NCBI GenBank assembly: GCA_030668505.1
Contig: DAOUTV010000006.1
Location: 1-18,618, forward strand
Direction of reading: 5' to 3'
DNA length: 18,618 nt
From: Desulfobacterales bacterium
GTDB taxonomy: Bacteria; Desulfobacterota; Desulfobacteria; Desulfobacterales; C00003060
Within the stretch, counting starts at the first letter, position 1. Each line of letters begins with the position of its first letter. Below are positions 1 to 7,454 of the stretch, piece after piece. A program made the translations under genes and the position numbers. The notes under the pieces are model-generated. The model was not told the DNA's origin. It searched no databases and saw only the letters and a list, made by a program, of their open reading frames with translations.

Positions 1-471
1 ACCATCTCGAGTAAGTACCCTTACAGCCTCATAACCCTCTTTGGTCCCCGGTATCTTAATCATAAGGTTTGGCCTCGCCACATCCTTATGGATTCTCTTG
101 GCGTGGTCAATGGTCTTCTCTATTTCATAAGCGTAATCAGGGTTCACCTCAAGGCTTACATAACCATCGCGCCCTCCTGATGCCGTATAATTATCGTACA
201 GCAGATCTGCAGCCGATTGAATATCCTGTCTGGTAATAAAGTCACAGATCTCATCAGGTGGCTTGCCGGCCTTGGCCAGTTCTTTTATGGAAGAATCATA
301 TACCGAAGATCCATTAACCGCTTTTTCAAAAATACTCGGATTGGAAGTGACCCCTGTAATACCCAAACCAAACAGGTTCTCAAGTTTACCGTTCTGTATT
401 ATTCTCCTATCTATGTTGTCATACCATGGACTCTGCCCAAGTTCCAATAACGTCTTCAAATTATTACTCAT
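1..471 (-). CDS. tal: Transaldolase, N-terminal part (cut by window edge)
   Basis: The ATG at 471-469 opens a frame that runs off the left edge, giving 157 residues. It begins MSNNLKTLLELGQSPWYDNI. Transaldolase moves a three-carbon dihydroxyacetone unit between sugar phosphates in the cytosolic non-oxidative pentose phosphate pathway through a Schiff base. The family motif GVTSNPSIFEKA is at about residues 40-51, and NLMIKIPGT at about 135-143 carries the expected Schiff-base lysine, K139. The GVTSNPSIF form and the slightly offset N-terminus fit the long bacterial subfamily (TIGR00876-like), which also occurs fused to glucose-6-phosphate isomerase. Whether this gene is fused cannot be seen here. 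A GGGGG tract four bases upstream of the ATG serves as ribosome binding site. The gene diverges from dnaN across a 931-bp spacer. Confidence 0.9.
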   Translation of the reverse strand, partial: MSNNLKTLLELGQSPWYDNIDRRIIQNGKLENLFGLGITGVTSNPSIFEKAVNGSSVYDSSIKELAKAGKPPDEICDFITRQDIQSAADLLYDNYTASGGRDGYVSLEVNPDYAYEIEKTIDHAKRIHKDVARPNLMIKIPGTKEGYEAVRVLTRDG

Positions 472-670
472 ATTTCCCCCACAATGTGTAGCATATAACT
501 TGGTTCTATTGACTCACTATTTCATTTTTACTCAGCTTAATTGTATTGTTCGCAGTACTTAATCTAATAGACTACTAAGAGTCAAGCCTATATTAAATTG
601 CGGGGTCTCGTCGTGCTTAACAACCTGTAAAATTGCTTTCCTTTCTTGAATTTGTTATTATGTAAAACTT

Positions 671-811
671 GATGACATCGTAAAAAGTCGATTTCAGTCA
701 ATGTGTCATTTCGACCGCAGGGAGAAATCTTGTATTTTTAGCATGTTGCACAACAAAGATTTCTCGCTTTGCTCGAAATGACAAGTTATTAAGACTTTTT
801 ACGAAGCCGTC
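671..811. repeat. MITE-like element A1 (141 bp)
   Basis: The ends are inverted repeats: GATGACATCGTAAAAAGTC at 671-689 and its complement at 793-811, matching at 16 of 19 positions. AAACTT flanks it at 665-670 and 812-817 and may be a target-site duplication. Inside is a second palindrome, TGTCATTTCGACC with AGAAATCTT on the left and AGATTTCTC with GAAATGACA on the right. No transposase is encoded. Confidence 0.75.
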
Positions 812-817
812 AAACTT

Positions 818-950
818 GATGATTTCGTAAAAAGTCGAAAAACATCCCTTTCTGTCATTCCGGCGAAAGCCGGAATCCAGTTTATTCAGATAGTTACAAA
901 GGTTCTGGACTCCGGTTTTCACCGGAGTGACGACTTTTTACGAGACCATC
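818..950. repeat. MITE-like element A2 (133 bp), tandem to A1
   Basis: It has the same shell as A1: GATGATTTCGTAAAAAGTC at 818-836 against the complement of 932-950, matching at 17 of 19 positions. It shares the AAACTT at 812-817 with A1, and another AAACTT follows at 951-956. Its core is different: GTCATTCCGGCGAAAGCCGG with AATCCAG on the left, and CTGGACTCCGG with CCGGAGTGACG on the right. Confidence 0.75.
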
Positions 951-989
951 AAACTTAACGTGTCTGAAAAAGGCCGTGTTAAAAAGAAC

Positions 990-1097
990 CGTTTGAGGGC
1001 ATTAATCCGAGTTTTACAATTTTAGAGAAGCGATACTTAGATCTTTCAATAATAGCCAAACAGACCAAGGAAAAGTACTTTGAAACAGCTTCTAATA
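990..1097 (+). repeat. Dispersed repeat E, copy 1 (degraded)
   Basis: This stretch of about 108 bp matches the reverse complement of 17831-17935 with small indels. Shared blocks include GTTTGAGGGC, CCGAGTTT, ACAAT, GAAGCGA, the 21-base block at 1034-1054 (GCCAAACAGACC then AAGGAAAAG) and GAAACAGCTTCTAAT. Where copy 2 has an ATG, this copy has ATA, and a one-base insertion after GAAAAG shifts the frame. It therefore looks like a decayed copy. No terminal inverted repeats are evident and I do not recognise the family. Confidence 0.7.
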
Positions 1098-1402
1098 TTT
1101 ACATCTATTCGCTTTAATAAATTGGATATATCCTAATGCATATGTTCATATTTATGTTGATATTTTTTTTATAATTCATTAGGTTATGAACAATGACATA
1201 TATATTTTATTTATCAAATTTTTATTGCAAACTTATTAACAAAAATAAAATGATTTTTTATTTTTATTTCAATGTATTACTTTAGATATTAACAAATTAA
1301 ACAGGTATTATTATTAGTATTATTCTTTTTTTATATATAAATTAAAAATAAGAAGAAAAAGTCTCATAGAATGGCAGAATAAATAAATTCAAGGAGTTGG
1401 TT
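1098..1402. other. AT-rich leader upstream of dnaN, candidate origin region
   Basis: The stretch is extremely AT-rich, with runs of T and A throughout, and holds no gene. Five 9-mers fit WTATNAACA: ATATGAACA at 1143-1151 (-), ATATCAACA at 1155-1163 (-), TTATGAACA at 1184-1192 (+), TTATTAACA at 1233-1241 (+) and ATATTAACA at 1286-1294 (+). They differ from the DnaA box TTATNCACA mainly at position 6. Position next to dnaN and the AT content suit a replication origin, but no canonical DnaA box is present and chance matches are likely in DNA this AT-rich. A dnaN promoter must lie here, but I cannot single one out. Confidence 0.35.
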
Positions 1403-2524
1403 ATGGAATTCAAAATTAATAAAGATACTATTTTAGATGCATTAACAAAAACACAAGGAATTGCAGGAAAAAAAACCAATATTCTAATTACATCCTGTGT
1501 TTTTCTTTCTGCAAAAGGATCTATTGTTTCGATAAGGGCTACTGATCTTGAAATGGCATTTAAGGCAGAATATGAAACAGAGGTGTTAAGAGAAGGTTCA
1601 ACCGCAGTTCCTTCAAGAAAATTATATGAGATAGTAAGAGAATTTCCCAGTGATATAATTGCAATAAAAGAAACTGAAAATAAATGGATACAAATTGCAG
1701 AAAGTAAAATTGAATACAATATTGTAGGTATGCAGCCTGATGATTTTCCTGGTTCACCTGATATTGCGGGTATGGAGTTTTTTGAGATTGATGTGAATGT
1801 ATTGAAAAATATGATTAATAAGACCATATACAGCGTCCTCGCAGATGAAGGGCGTGCTCAACTTTCAGGTATCTGTTTTGAGAGCATAAGCACTAAGGAT
1901 ATCAATAAAATACGTATGGTATCAACGGATGGACATAGGCTTTCCAAAATAGATTATATTATTGAGGATGACAGATCCCCCCTGGAAGGACTAAAAAGGG
2001 GTGTTATCCTGCCAAGAAACGGGATCTTAGAGATCTTAAAGATTTTGGAAGGGGGAAAGTCGGTTCAAATTGGATGTAAGGATGATAATTTTGTTATAAG
2101 GAAAAATAAAGAGGAGCTTATCATTAGGTTAATTGAGGGTGAATTTCCAGATTATGAAATGGTTATTCCGAAGAAAGGCGGGAATGAGATGAAAGTGCAA
2201 AAGGAAAAATTTTTAAAGATGTTAAAAAGGATGTCCATACTTTCTTCTGATAAATATTCCGGGATTCGCTTTAAGATAGATAGAGATCAGGTTGAAGTTA
2301 CAACCACAAACCCGGAGATAGGAGAAGCAAAAGAGACTTTCTCCGTGCTGTATGAGGGCCAACCACTGGAGATGGCTTTCAATCCGAGATATTTTATGGA
2401 AGCGCTGAATAGTATGGAAAGCGAAGAAGTAATAGTAAGATTTAAGGATGAAGTAAATCCGTGTACGATAGAAGGTAAAAATGATATGGGTTTCTTGGGT
2501 GTGATTATGCCAATGAGAGTATAA
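1403..2524 (+). CDS. dnaN: DNA polymerase III subunit beta (sliding clamp)
   Basis: This 373-residue protein matches the usual clamp length of about 366. The clamp is a homodimeric ring that encircles DNA and tethers polymerase III and other replication and repair factors in the cytoplasm. Sequence support includes the N-terminal MEFKINKDTILDALTKTQGI, the domain-II region VSTDGHRLSKIDY and the C-terminal end LGVIMPMRV, matching the family's conserved VMPMR-type tail that forms part of the ligand-binding pocket. The ATG at 1403 was chosen over an in-frame TTG at 1397 because AAGGAG at 1391-1396 is ideally spaced for the ATG. The stop is two bases before the gyrB ATG, so the two are probably cotranscribed. 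The 5' half uses notably A/T-ending codons compared with gyrB, continuing the AT-rich character of the leader. Confidence 0.96.
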   Translation: MEFKINKDTILDALTKTQGIAGKKTNILITSCVFLSAKGSIVSIRATDLEMAFKAEYETEVLREGSTAVPSRKLYEIVREFPSDIIAIKETENKWIQIAESKIEYNIVGMQPDDFPGSPDIAGMEFFEIDVNVLKNMINKTIYSVLADEGRAQLSGICFESISTKDINKIRMVSTDGHRLSKIDYIIEDDRSPLEGLKRGVILPRNGILEILKILEGGKSVQIGCKDDNFVIRKNKEELIIRLIEGEFPDYEMVIPKKGGNEMKVQKEKFLKMLKRMSILSSDKYSGIRFKIDRDQVEVTTTNPEIGEAKETFSVLYEGQPLEMAFNPRYFMEALNSMESEEVIVRFKDEVNPCTIEGKNDMGFLGVIMPMRV

Positions 2525-2526
2525 AA

Positions 2527-4917
2527 ATGGAACATACTGATAAAACATATGATGCGGATAAGATAAAGGTATTAGAGGGTCTTACTGCGGTAAGAAAAAG
2601 GCCCTCTATGTATATTGGTAATGTAGACATGGAGGGCCTTCATCATCTCGTCTATGAAGTGGTAGACAATAGCGTGGATGAAGCCTTGGCGGGGTATTGC
2701 GACCATATAATGGTATCCATTCATTCAGATAACAGTGTCACCGTAGAGGATAACGGGCGGGGTATACCCGTAGGAATACACAAGACGGAGAAAATACCAG
2801 CCGTTGAAGTTGTTATGACAAAACTGCATGCCGGCGGGAAGTTTGATCACGACTCTTATAAAGTATCCGGTGGACTACATGGAGTGGGTGTTTCTGTTGT
2901 AAATGCTCTATCTGGTTTTCTTGAAGTAGAGATTCGTTCGGGTGGAAAGGTTTATTATCAGACGTATGAGAAAGGGAAAAGCACTAGTCCGGTTGAAGTT
3001 ATAGGAAAAACAAAGAGAAACGGGACAAAAGTACGCTTTAGACCCGATCCTGAGATATTCAAGACGATGGACTTCAGTTTTGATATCATATCTCAAAGGT
3101 TGAGGGAGCTTGCCTTCTTGAACAAAGAGCTTAGGCTTGTGCTTGAAGATGAGCGTACGGACAAAAAGAAAGAATACTATTATAAGGGCGGCATAATATC
3201 GTTTGTGGAGTATCTTAATAAGGGAAGAACCCTCCGGAACAGAAAGCCTGTTTACATGGAAGCCGAAAAGCAGGACGTTTACATGGAAGTGGCAATTCAG
3301 TATAATGATACGTATTCTGAAAAGATCTTTTCCTTTGCAAACAACATTAACACCCAGGAAGGCGGCTTCCATGTGGTTGGATTCAAGTCGGCCCTCACTC
3401 GCACCATTAATCAGTATGCCTCCAACAATCTGCCCAAAAACCTTCAGGAGAAATTAAGCGGGGATGACGTTAGGGAGGGGTTGACTGCCGTAATTAGCAT
3501 CAAAATGCGGTCTCCTCAGTTTGAGGGTCAAACCAAGACCAAGCTTGGCAACAGCGAGGTTAAGGGTTTCGTGGAGGCCCTGGTCAACGAAAAGCTTGGC
3601 ACCTTTCTTGAGGAAAACCCCGGCGAAGCGAAAAGAATCTTAACAAAAGTTGTTGAGGCGGCGCGGGCAAGGGAGGCCGCCAGGCGTGCGAGGGACATAG
3701 CAAGGAAAAAGGGTGCATTGATAGAAGGAACTCTTCCCGGTAAGCTGGCAGATTGTCAGGAGTCCGATCCGTCCAGAAGAGAGCTTTTTATCGTGGAAGG
3801 GGATTCGGCCGGTGGCAGCGCCAAACAGGGGAGAGATCGAAAGTTTCAGGCGGTGCTTCCTTTGAAGGGAAAGATTATAAATGTTGAGAAGGCCCGGTTT
3901 GATAAGATGTTAAAAAGTGAGGAAATAAAGACACTGATAACGGCTCTTGGGACCGGTGTGGGCCGTGATGAATATAGCATAGAAAAATTACGATACCACA
4001 ACGTCATTATTATGACGGATGCGGATGTGGATGGGTCCCATATTCGAACCCTTCTATTGACGTTCTTTTATCGTATGATGCCAGACTTGATTGATCGGGG
4101 TTATCTCTACATCGCACAACCACCACTTTTTGGGGTAGGAAAAGGAAAGAATGCCGTCTATATCAAACACGAGGGCGGGCTAGACGAATTTTTGATGAAG
4201 CGGGTCTGCCATGATAAAAGGGTTGAGGGGAATGAAGGGCGCGTCTTGTTGGAAAAGGAGGGCCTATATACATTTCTTGGTAAACTGACCGACTATGGCG
4301 GGGTGATTAATAGGCTGGGACGGCGAGGCTTTGACAGGAAGACGATAGAGTTTTTAATAGGAAACAATGTAAACAACAGAGCTTTTCTTCAGGACAAAAA
4401 GGAAATGACGCTTTTAGCAAAGCGTTTAGCCTCGGAAGGCTATCAGGTGGATAAGTTGCTCAGAGACGACGAGCACAACACATATGAGTTTATCATCGGC
4501 ACGGGCGAAAACGAGACAAGGGGAAAGTTGGGTTGGGAGCTTGTCTCTTCTGCGGACTTTCAGAAGGCGATTGTATTATGGAATGATATTTCGTCTCTCG
4601 ATAGGCCCCCGTTTAAGGTTTACCATAACGGCAAAGAAGAGGTTTCGATAGACGACAAAGACGAACTCCTTTCGTATCTTTTGTCGGACGCCAAGAAAGG
4701 CCTTTCAATTCAGCGTTACAAGGGCTTGGGAGAGATGAATCCCGATCAACTGTGGGAGACAACTATGGATCCACAAAATCGAACCCTGTTGAAAGTAAAA
4801 ATCGAAGACATGTTTGAGGCCCACGATATCTTCTCGGTGTTAATGGGTGGCGAGGTTGACCCCAGGCGACAATTCATCGAGGATAATGCCTTGGAGGTCA
4901 GGCGTTTGGATATATAA
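2527..4917 (+). CDS. gyrB: DNA gyrase subunit B
   Basis: GyrB is the ATPase and TOPRIM subunit of DNA gyrase (A2B2), which introduces negative supercoils. At 796 residues it is the long form, close to E. coli GyrB (804) and longer than the roughly 640-residue Gram-positive form, so it has the extra C-terminal insertion. The GHKL ATPase domain shows EVVDNSVDEALAG at about residues 44-56, VEDNGRGIPVG at about 73-83 and GGLHGVGVSVVNALS. The TOPRIM domain has EGDSAGGSAKQGR starting at E424 and DADVDGSH with D498, D500 and D502 as metal ligands. The tail carries QRYKGLGEMNPDQLWETTMD. The ATG follows the dnaN stop by two bases. No recF lies between them, unlike the common dnaA-dnaN-recF-gyrB order. 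Confidence 0.97.
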   Translation: MEHTDKTYDADKIKVLEGLTAVRKRPSMYIGNVDMEGLHHLVYEVVDNSVDEALAGYCDHIMVSIHSDNSVTVEDNGRGIPVGIHKTEKIPAVEVVMTKLHAGGKFDHDSYKVSGGLHGVGVSVVNALSGFLEVEIRSGGKVYYQTYEKGKSTSPVEVIGKTKRNGTKVRFRPDPEIFKTMDFSFDIISQRLRELAFLNKELRLVLEDERTDKKKEYYYKGGIISFVEYLNKGRTLRNRKPVYMEAEKQDVYMEVAIQYNDTYSEKIFSFANNINTQEGGFHVVGFKSALTRTINQYASNNLPKNLQEKLSGDDVREGLTAVISIKMRSPQFEGQTKTKLGNSEVKGFVEALVNEKLGTFLEENPGEAKRILTKVVEAARAREAARRARDIARKKGALIEGTLPGKLADCQESDPSRRELFIVEGDSAGGSAKQGRDRKFQAVLPLKGKIINVEKARFDKMLKSEEIKTLITALGTGVGRDEYSIEKLRYHNVIIMTDADVDGSHIRTLLLTFFYRMMPDLIDRGYLYIAQPPLFGVGKGKNAVYIKHEGGLDEFLMKRVCHDKRVEGNEGRVLLEKEGLYTFLGKLTDYGGVINRLGRRGFDRKTIEFLIGNNVNNRAFLQDKKEMTLLAKRLASEGYQVDKLLRDDEHNTYEFIIGTGENETRGKLGWELVSSADFQKAIVLWNDISSLDRPPFKVYHNGKEEVSIDDKDELLSYLLSDAKKGLSIQRYKGLGEMNPDQLWETTMDPQNRTLLKVKIEDMFEAHDIFSVLMGGEVDPRRQFIEDNALEVRRLDI

Positions 4918-4961
4918 CATAAGAGCATGAGGCGATTTTGTGACTTGATAGAGGTACTATT

Positions 4962-5771
4962 ATGAAGTTGGTTTTTATAGAGGCCAGAGATTTACCGGAT
5001 GCATGGTTTCAGTGTGTCTATGAGATTATGGATAAAGGCCACGAATATGTGATTGATCATGGCAGCTATTCCGGACAGAAACGCCTTGAATTTGATTATG
5101 TTACGATTCATATCAAATACCCTGGTGTCCGTCCCTTAATTCCTGACATCCCCCCCTCTCTTGGTATACCCAATCCTGTGGCCCCCGGGTATGTGGAAGA
5201 GTATCTCCCATATTTAATGACTCCGGAAAAGGAGCCTAATGAGGACTACACGTATGGCGAACGCTTGGCAGGATGGTCTTACCTTTGCCCTATAGATGGA
5301 CAAGGCGGTAAGGGGGCTCATGAAGGGCAAGCGGCTTTACATGGGGCCGTTCAAAGGCGCGTCGTCGACCAGATCGAAGGGGTTATCAGTATGTACAAGT
5401 TGAAAGGGTATGGGACGAATCAAGCCGCCATGACGGTTTCGGTTCCATCCGACATTCTCCTTAACGATCCGCCCTGCTTGCGGCATATTGATACTCGTAT
5501 CCAGGACGGTAAACTTCATTTTATGGTATATTTTAGATCTTGGGATTTGTGGAACGGGTTTCCGGCCAACCTGGGTGGAGTTCAGCTCCTTAAGGAATAC
5601 ATGGCAGCAGAAATAGGTGTGGAAGACGGTGAGATGATTGCGAGCAGCAAGGGACTTCACCTCTACGATTATGTTTGGGAGTTGGCCCAACTAAGGACAA
5701 TGCGCACACGCAAGCCGGAGTCTGGCGCGCCTGCTATAGAAAATTACGAGCTGACAGTAAATGGCGGGTAG
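4962..5771 (+). CDS. Thymidylate synthase superfamily protein (divergent, archaeal-type-like)
   Basis: This 269-residue protein resembles the ThyA fold in its C-terminal half. DPPC gives the candidate nucleophile C172. RSWDLWNGFPAN (192-203) aligns position for position with E. coli RSCDVFLGLPFN, keeping the dUMP-binding R, S, D and the uracil-selecting Asn (N203). GLHLYDY (232-238) matches the HLY element that contacts the sugar. YGERLAGW (98-105) may equal YGKQWRAW. Differences are also visible: the residue after the cysteine is Leu instead of His, and the Gln before RS is Phe. The N-terminal 90 residues do not look like ThyA. I infer a methanogen-like thymidylate synthase making dTMP from dUMP, but the folate partner is uncertain. 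GAGG seven bases upstream supports the ATG. It follows gyrB on the same strand after 44 bp. Confidence 0.72.
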   Translation: MKLVFIEARDLPDAWFQCVYEIMDKGHEYVIDHGSYSGQKRLEFDYVTIHIKYPGVRPLIPDIPPSLGIPNPVAPGYVEEYLPYLMTPEKEPNEDYTYGERLAGWSYLCPIDGQGGKGAHEGQAALHGAVQRRVVDQIEGVISMYKLKGYGTNQAAMTVSVPSDILLNDPPCLRHIDTRIQDGKLHFMVYFRSWDLWNGFPANLGGVQLLKEYMAAEIGVEDGEMIASSKGLHLYDYVWELAQLRTMRTRKPESGAPAIENYELTVNGG

Positions 5772-5837
5772 GTGAAGCCCGGGTTGTAGGGTTGAGGCTT
5801 TATCGGATTGTGGGAATCCGCGGCGGTCAAAGGAAAC

Positions 5838-6086
5838 TCAAGTAATGATGTGCATTTGATCAGCCTGGCGTACCAGCTTAGTCCCAACTGATGTGGAACA
5901 AAGGGCGCAAAGATATTCATATTTTTCCCCTTGAGGGAGGACCAGAAGAAGGCGCTTGCGCACCGGAACAGCACGTTTGCATTGAGGACAATAGAGCTCG
6001 GTAGCATCAAATTCCTTAAACGTTTCTTCCCCGGCGGAATCCGTTGAAGGAAAAACGTCCCCGCTATAGATGAATCTGTTTCGCAT
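5838..6086 (-). CDS. Small zinc-ribbon protein of unknown function
   Basis: This 82-residue protein has a CPQC pair (C33, C36) and a CALC pair (C60, C63) separated by 23 residues, a typical four-cysteine zinc ribbon. A basic stretch, VRKRLLLVLPQGEKY, lies between the pairs. There is no signal peptide or membrane segment, so it should be cytoplasmic. I recall similar short proteins in deltaproteobacterial genomes, but no function is known to me. It is divergent from methylmalonyl-CoA epimerase, and the 130-bp spacer holds a possible minus-strand promoter. There is no strong ribosome binding site directly before the ATG; an AAGGGG lies about 20 bases upstream. The cysteine spacing argues for a real gene. 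DNA-binding, RNA-binding or rubredoxin-like roles are all possible. Confidence 0.65.
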   Translation of the reverse strand: MRNRFIYSGDVFPSTDSAGEETFKEFDATELYCPQCKRAVPVRKRLLLVLPQGEKYEYLCALCSTSVGTKLVRQADQMHIIT

Positions 6087-6164
6087 GATAGTGTTGTTTC
6101 TTTAGCCCCTTTAAGGCGGCGAAGCCGGATTATATAAAATCGCGTGGCGTTTTTAATAGGTTTA

Positions 6165-6193
6165 AAAATATTATCACTTTTGAGTTTTGTCAA
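6165..6193 (-). promoter_or_regulatory. Possible sigma-70 promoter for the zinc-ribbon gene
   Basis: Read on the minus strand, TTGACA (6193-6188) is followed by a 17-base spacer and TATTTT (6170-6165). The -35 box is perfect and the -10 box matches four of six. The implied leader is about 70 bases. A TATAAT-like alternative lies nearer the gene. Confidence 0.4.
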
Positions 6194-6216
6194 GGGGGTC
6201 CTGTTGAGGGGATGCT

Positions 6217-6633
6217 ATGGAGACCAAAAAGATAGAACACATTGGGATAGCAGTAAGCGACCTTGAGTCGGCTAAAAACTTTTATACAAAGGCGCTTGGT
6301 CTCAAGGTTAGACATGAAGAATCCTTGGAGGGGATGAGAATAGCGTTTATCCCGGTGGGGAATGTGAATCTGGAACTGATTCAATCTACTACAGAAGATG
6401 GCGTGATAGCAAAATTTATAGCCAAGCGAGGTGAAGGTGTTCACCACATTGCTTATGAGGTTGAGGATGTCTCTTCGGCGCTTGAGGAATTAAAGGATCA
6501 AGGGGTGAAACTGGTTGACGAGGCGCCCCGAATGGGTGCTCATGGGAAGGAGGTTGCGTTCGTGCACCCAAAAAGCTCCTATGGTGTATTGACTGAGCTC
6601 GTGTGTAATAAAACAACGACGCAAAAGGGTTGA
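6217..6633 (+). CDS. mce: Methylmalonyl-CoA epimerase
   Basis: This enzyme interconverts (2R)- and (2S)-methylmalonyl-CoA in the cytosol, linking propionyl-CoA carboxylation or decarboxylation with B12-dependent methylmalonyl-CoA mutase. The 138-residue protein is a vicinal-oxygen-chelate fold of two tandem repeats. The first opens with KIEHIGIAVSDLESAKNFYT, and the second carries GEGVHHIAYEVEDV. Likely metal ligands are H8, E53 in NLELIQ, one of H76/H77, and E127 in LTELV. The motif PRMGAHGKEVAFVHP is typical of bacterial epimerases. GAGGGG at 6206-6211 is well placed for the ATG at 6217; an overlapping ATG at 6212 is out of frame. No mutase gene is adjacent. Its TGA stop lies inside the -35 box of the next promoter. 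Confidence 0.93.
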   Translation: METKKIEHIGIAVSDLESAKNFYTKALGLKVRHEESLEGMRIAFIPVGNVNLELIQSTTEDGVIAKFIAKRGEGVHHIAYEVEDVSSALEELKDQGVKLVDEAPRMGAHGKEVAFVHPKSSYGVLTELVCNKTTTQKG

Positions 6634-6659
6634 CATGATAGAAAAAACGAAGTTATAAT
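6630..6659 (+). promoter_or_regulatory. Consensus sigma-70 promoter of the rpmH operon
   Basis: TTGACA (6630-6635) and TATAAT (6654-6659) are both perfect consensus boxes, separated by 18 bases. Transcription should start near 6666, leaving a leader of about 70 bases before rpmH. The TGA stop codon of mce (6631-6633) is embedded in the -35 box. This strong promoter probably drives rpmH-rnpA-yidD-yidC-jag-mnmE. Confidence 0.85.
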
Positions 6660-6735
6660 TAAAATTTTCGAATTTTGATCACCGGATTCCAGTAGAGAGC
6701 GATTTCAATTTAGTACAGCAAGAAGGTAATAGATC

Positions 6736-6870
6736 ATGAAACGAACTTATCAGCCGAGCAGAATTAAGCGCCGTAGAGACCACGGGTTCCTGTCAAGGAT
6801 GTCCACAAAGAGTGGGAGAAAGATCATAAAGCGCCGTCGTGCAAAGGGGAGGAAGCGCTTGAGCGTGTAA
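6736..6870 (+). CDS. rpmH: Ribosomal protein bL34
   Basis: This 44-residue, very basic protein of the large ribosomal subunit reads MKRTYQPSRIKRRRDHGFL, continues through SRMSTKSGRKIIKRRRAKGR and ends KRLSV. It has the invariant KRTYQPS start, the HGFLxRMxTKxGR centre and the RRRxKGRxxLSV tail of bL34. Its length equals the typical 44-46 residues. AAGAAGG lies nine bases before the ATG. It is the first gene of a conserved cluster with rnpA (15-bp gap), and a consensus promoter lies directly upstream. The dnaA gene that often stands next to rpmH in the opposite direction is not here. Confidence 0.97.
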   Translation: MKRTYQPSRIKRRRDHGFLSRMSTKSGRKIIKRRRAKGRKRLSV

Positions 6871-6885
6871 AGGCTTATGTAGACC

Positions 6886-7266
6886 TTGGGAACATTTTCT
6901 TTAACAAAGCCGGAACGCCTATTGAGGCGAGCGGATTTTAAAAAATTGTCCGGGGATGGCAGCAGGATTGAGGGAGATTATTTTGTTATACTATACTCCC
7001 AAAATGGTCTGGGAAAAATGCGTTTAGGGGTTACGGTAAGCAAGAGAGTTGGGCATGCTGTGATTCGCAATCGTGTCAAGCGGTTGGTGCGAGAATTTTT
7101 TCGTCTGCACAAGGCTTTGTTTAGTGACAGCTATGATGTGAATGTCATAGCAAAAAGCGGGACTTCTAATCTGTCCTCTCGGCAGATAAAGGGGGCGCTG
7201 GAAGCTATGGTTCGCGATATATTAAGGGACTGCAAGCATGAGGCCGTTTCTGCTGGCACTCATTAG
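6886..7266 (+). CDS. rnpA: Ribonuclease P protein component
   Basis: RnpA is the protein subunit that binds the catalytic RNA of RNase P and helps it remove 5' leaders from pre-tRNAs. The 126-residue protein has the diagnostic RNR motif RNRVKRLVREFFR at residues 61-73, preceded by RLGVTVSKRVGHAV, and the N-terminal LTKPERLLRRADFKKL. A TTG start at 6886 is the best choice because the only in-frame ATG just upstream (6877) is immediately followed by TAG, and no in-frame ATG precedes the conserved LRRADF region. The ribosome binding site is weak (AAAGG overlapping the rpmH stop), suggesting translation coupled to rpmH. The 3' end overlaps yidD by 29 bp in another frame, as is common for this pair. 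Confidence 0.95.
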   Translation: MGTFSLTKPERLLRRADFKKLSGDGSRIEGDYFVILYSQNGLGKMRLGVTVSKRVGHAVIRNRVKRLVREFFRLHKALFSDSYDVNVIAKSGTSNLSSRQIKGALEAMVRDILRDCKHEAVSAGTH

Positions 7267-7447
7267 AGCCTATCAATACATCCTTTCACCACTCTTCACA
7301 CCGGCATGTCGCTTTGTCCCAACCTGCTCGGAGTATGCATTCTGTGCCGTAAAGCGTTATGGTGCATTGAGGGGGTCCTGGATGGCTCTGAGAAGGATTT
7401 TCCGGTGCCATCCCTTTCACGCGGGCGGTGTTGATCCTGTTCCATAA
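7238..7447 (+). CDS. yidD: Membrane protein insertion efficiency factor YidD
   Basis: This 69-residue protein shows the YidD signature: an amphipathic N-terminus (IRAYQYILSPLFTPA), CRFVPTCSEYA and the C-terminal RCHPFHAGGVDPVP. YidD is a small inner-membrane-associated protein thought to assist Sec/YidC-dependent insertion; its gene usually sits between rnpA and yidC, as here. The ATG at 7238 lies inside the rnpA coding region, with a purine-rich AAGGGA upstream. The length is normal (70-85 in most species). A short repeat element (C1) is inserted immediately after the stop codon and separates it from yidC by about 210 bp, which is longer than usual for this cluster. Confidence 0.94.
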   Translation: MRPFLLALIRAYQYILSPLFTPACRFVPTCSEYAFCAVKRYGALRGSWMALRRIFRCHPFHAGGVDPVP

Positions 7448-7454
7448 ACAAAAG

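Noticed and set aside
698..922. 74-residue minus-strand frame
   Set aside because: It runs across palindromic elements A1 and A2 and encodes only translated repeat sequence.
671..950. CRISPR array
   Set aside because: The repeated units are inverted within each element and unequal in length, with no regular spacers.
5804..5820. Hairpin CGGATT-GTGGG-AATCCG after the thymidylate synthase-like gene as terminator
   Set aside because: The stem is only six base pairs and no T-run follows.
5744..6193. 149-residue minus-strand frame over the zinc-ribbon gene
   Set aside because: It overlaps the zinc-ribbon gene in another frame and runs into the end of the thymidylate synthase-like gene; the composition is not protein-like.
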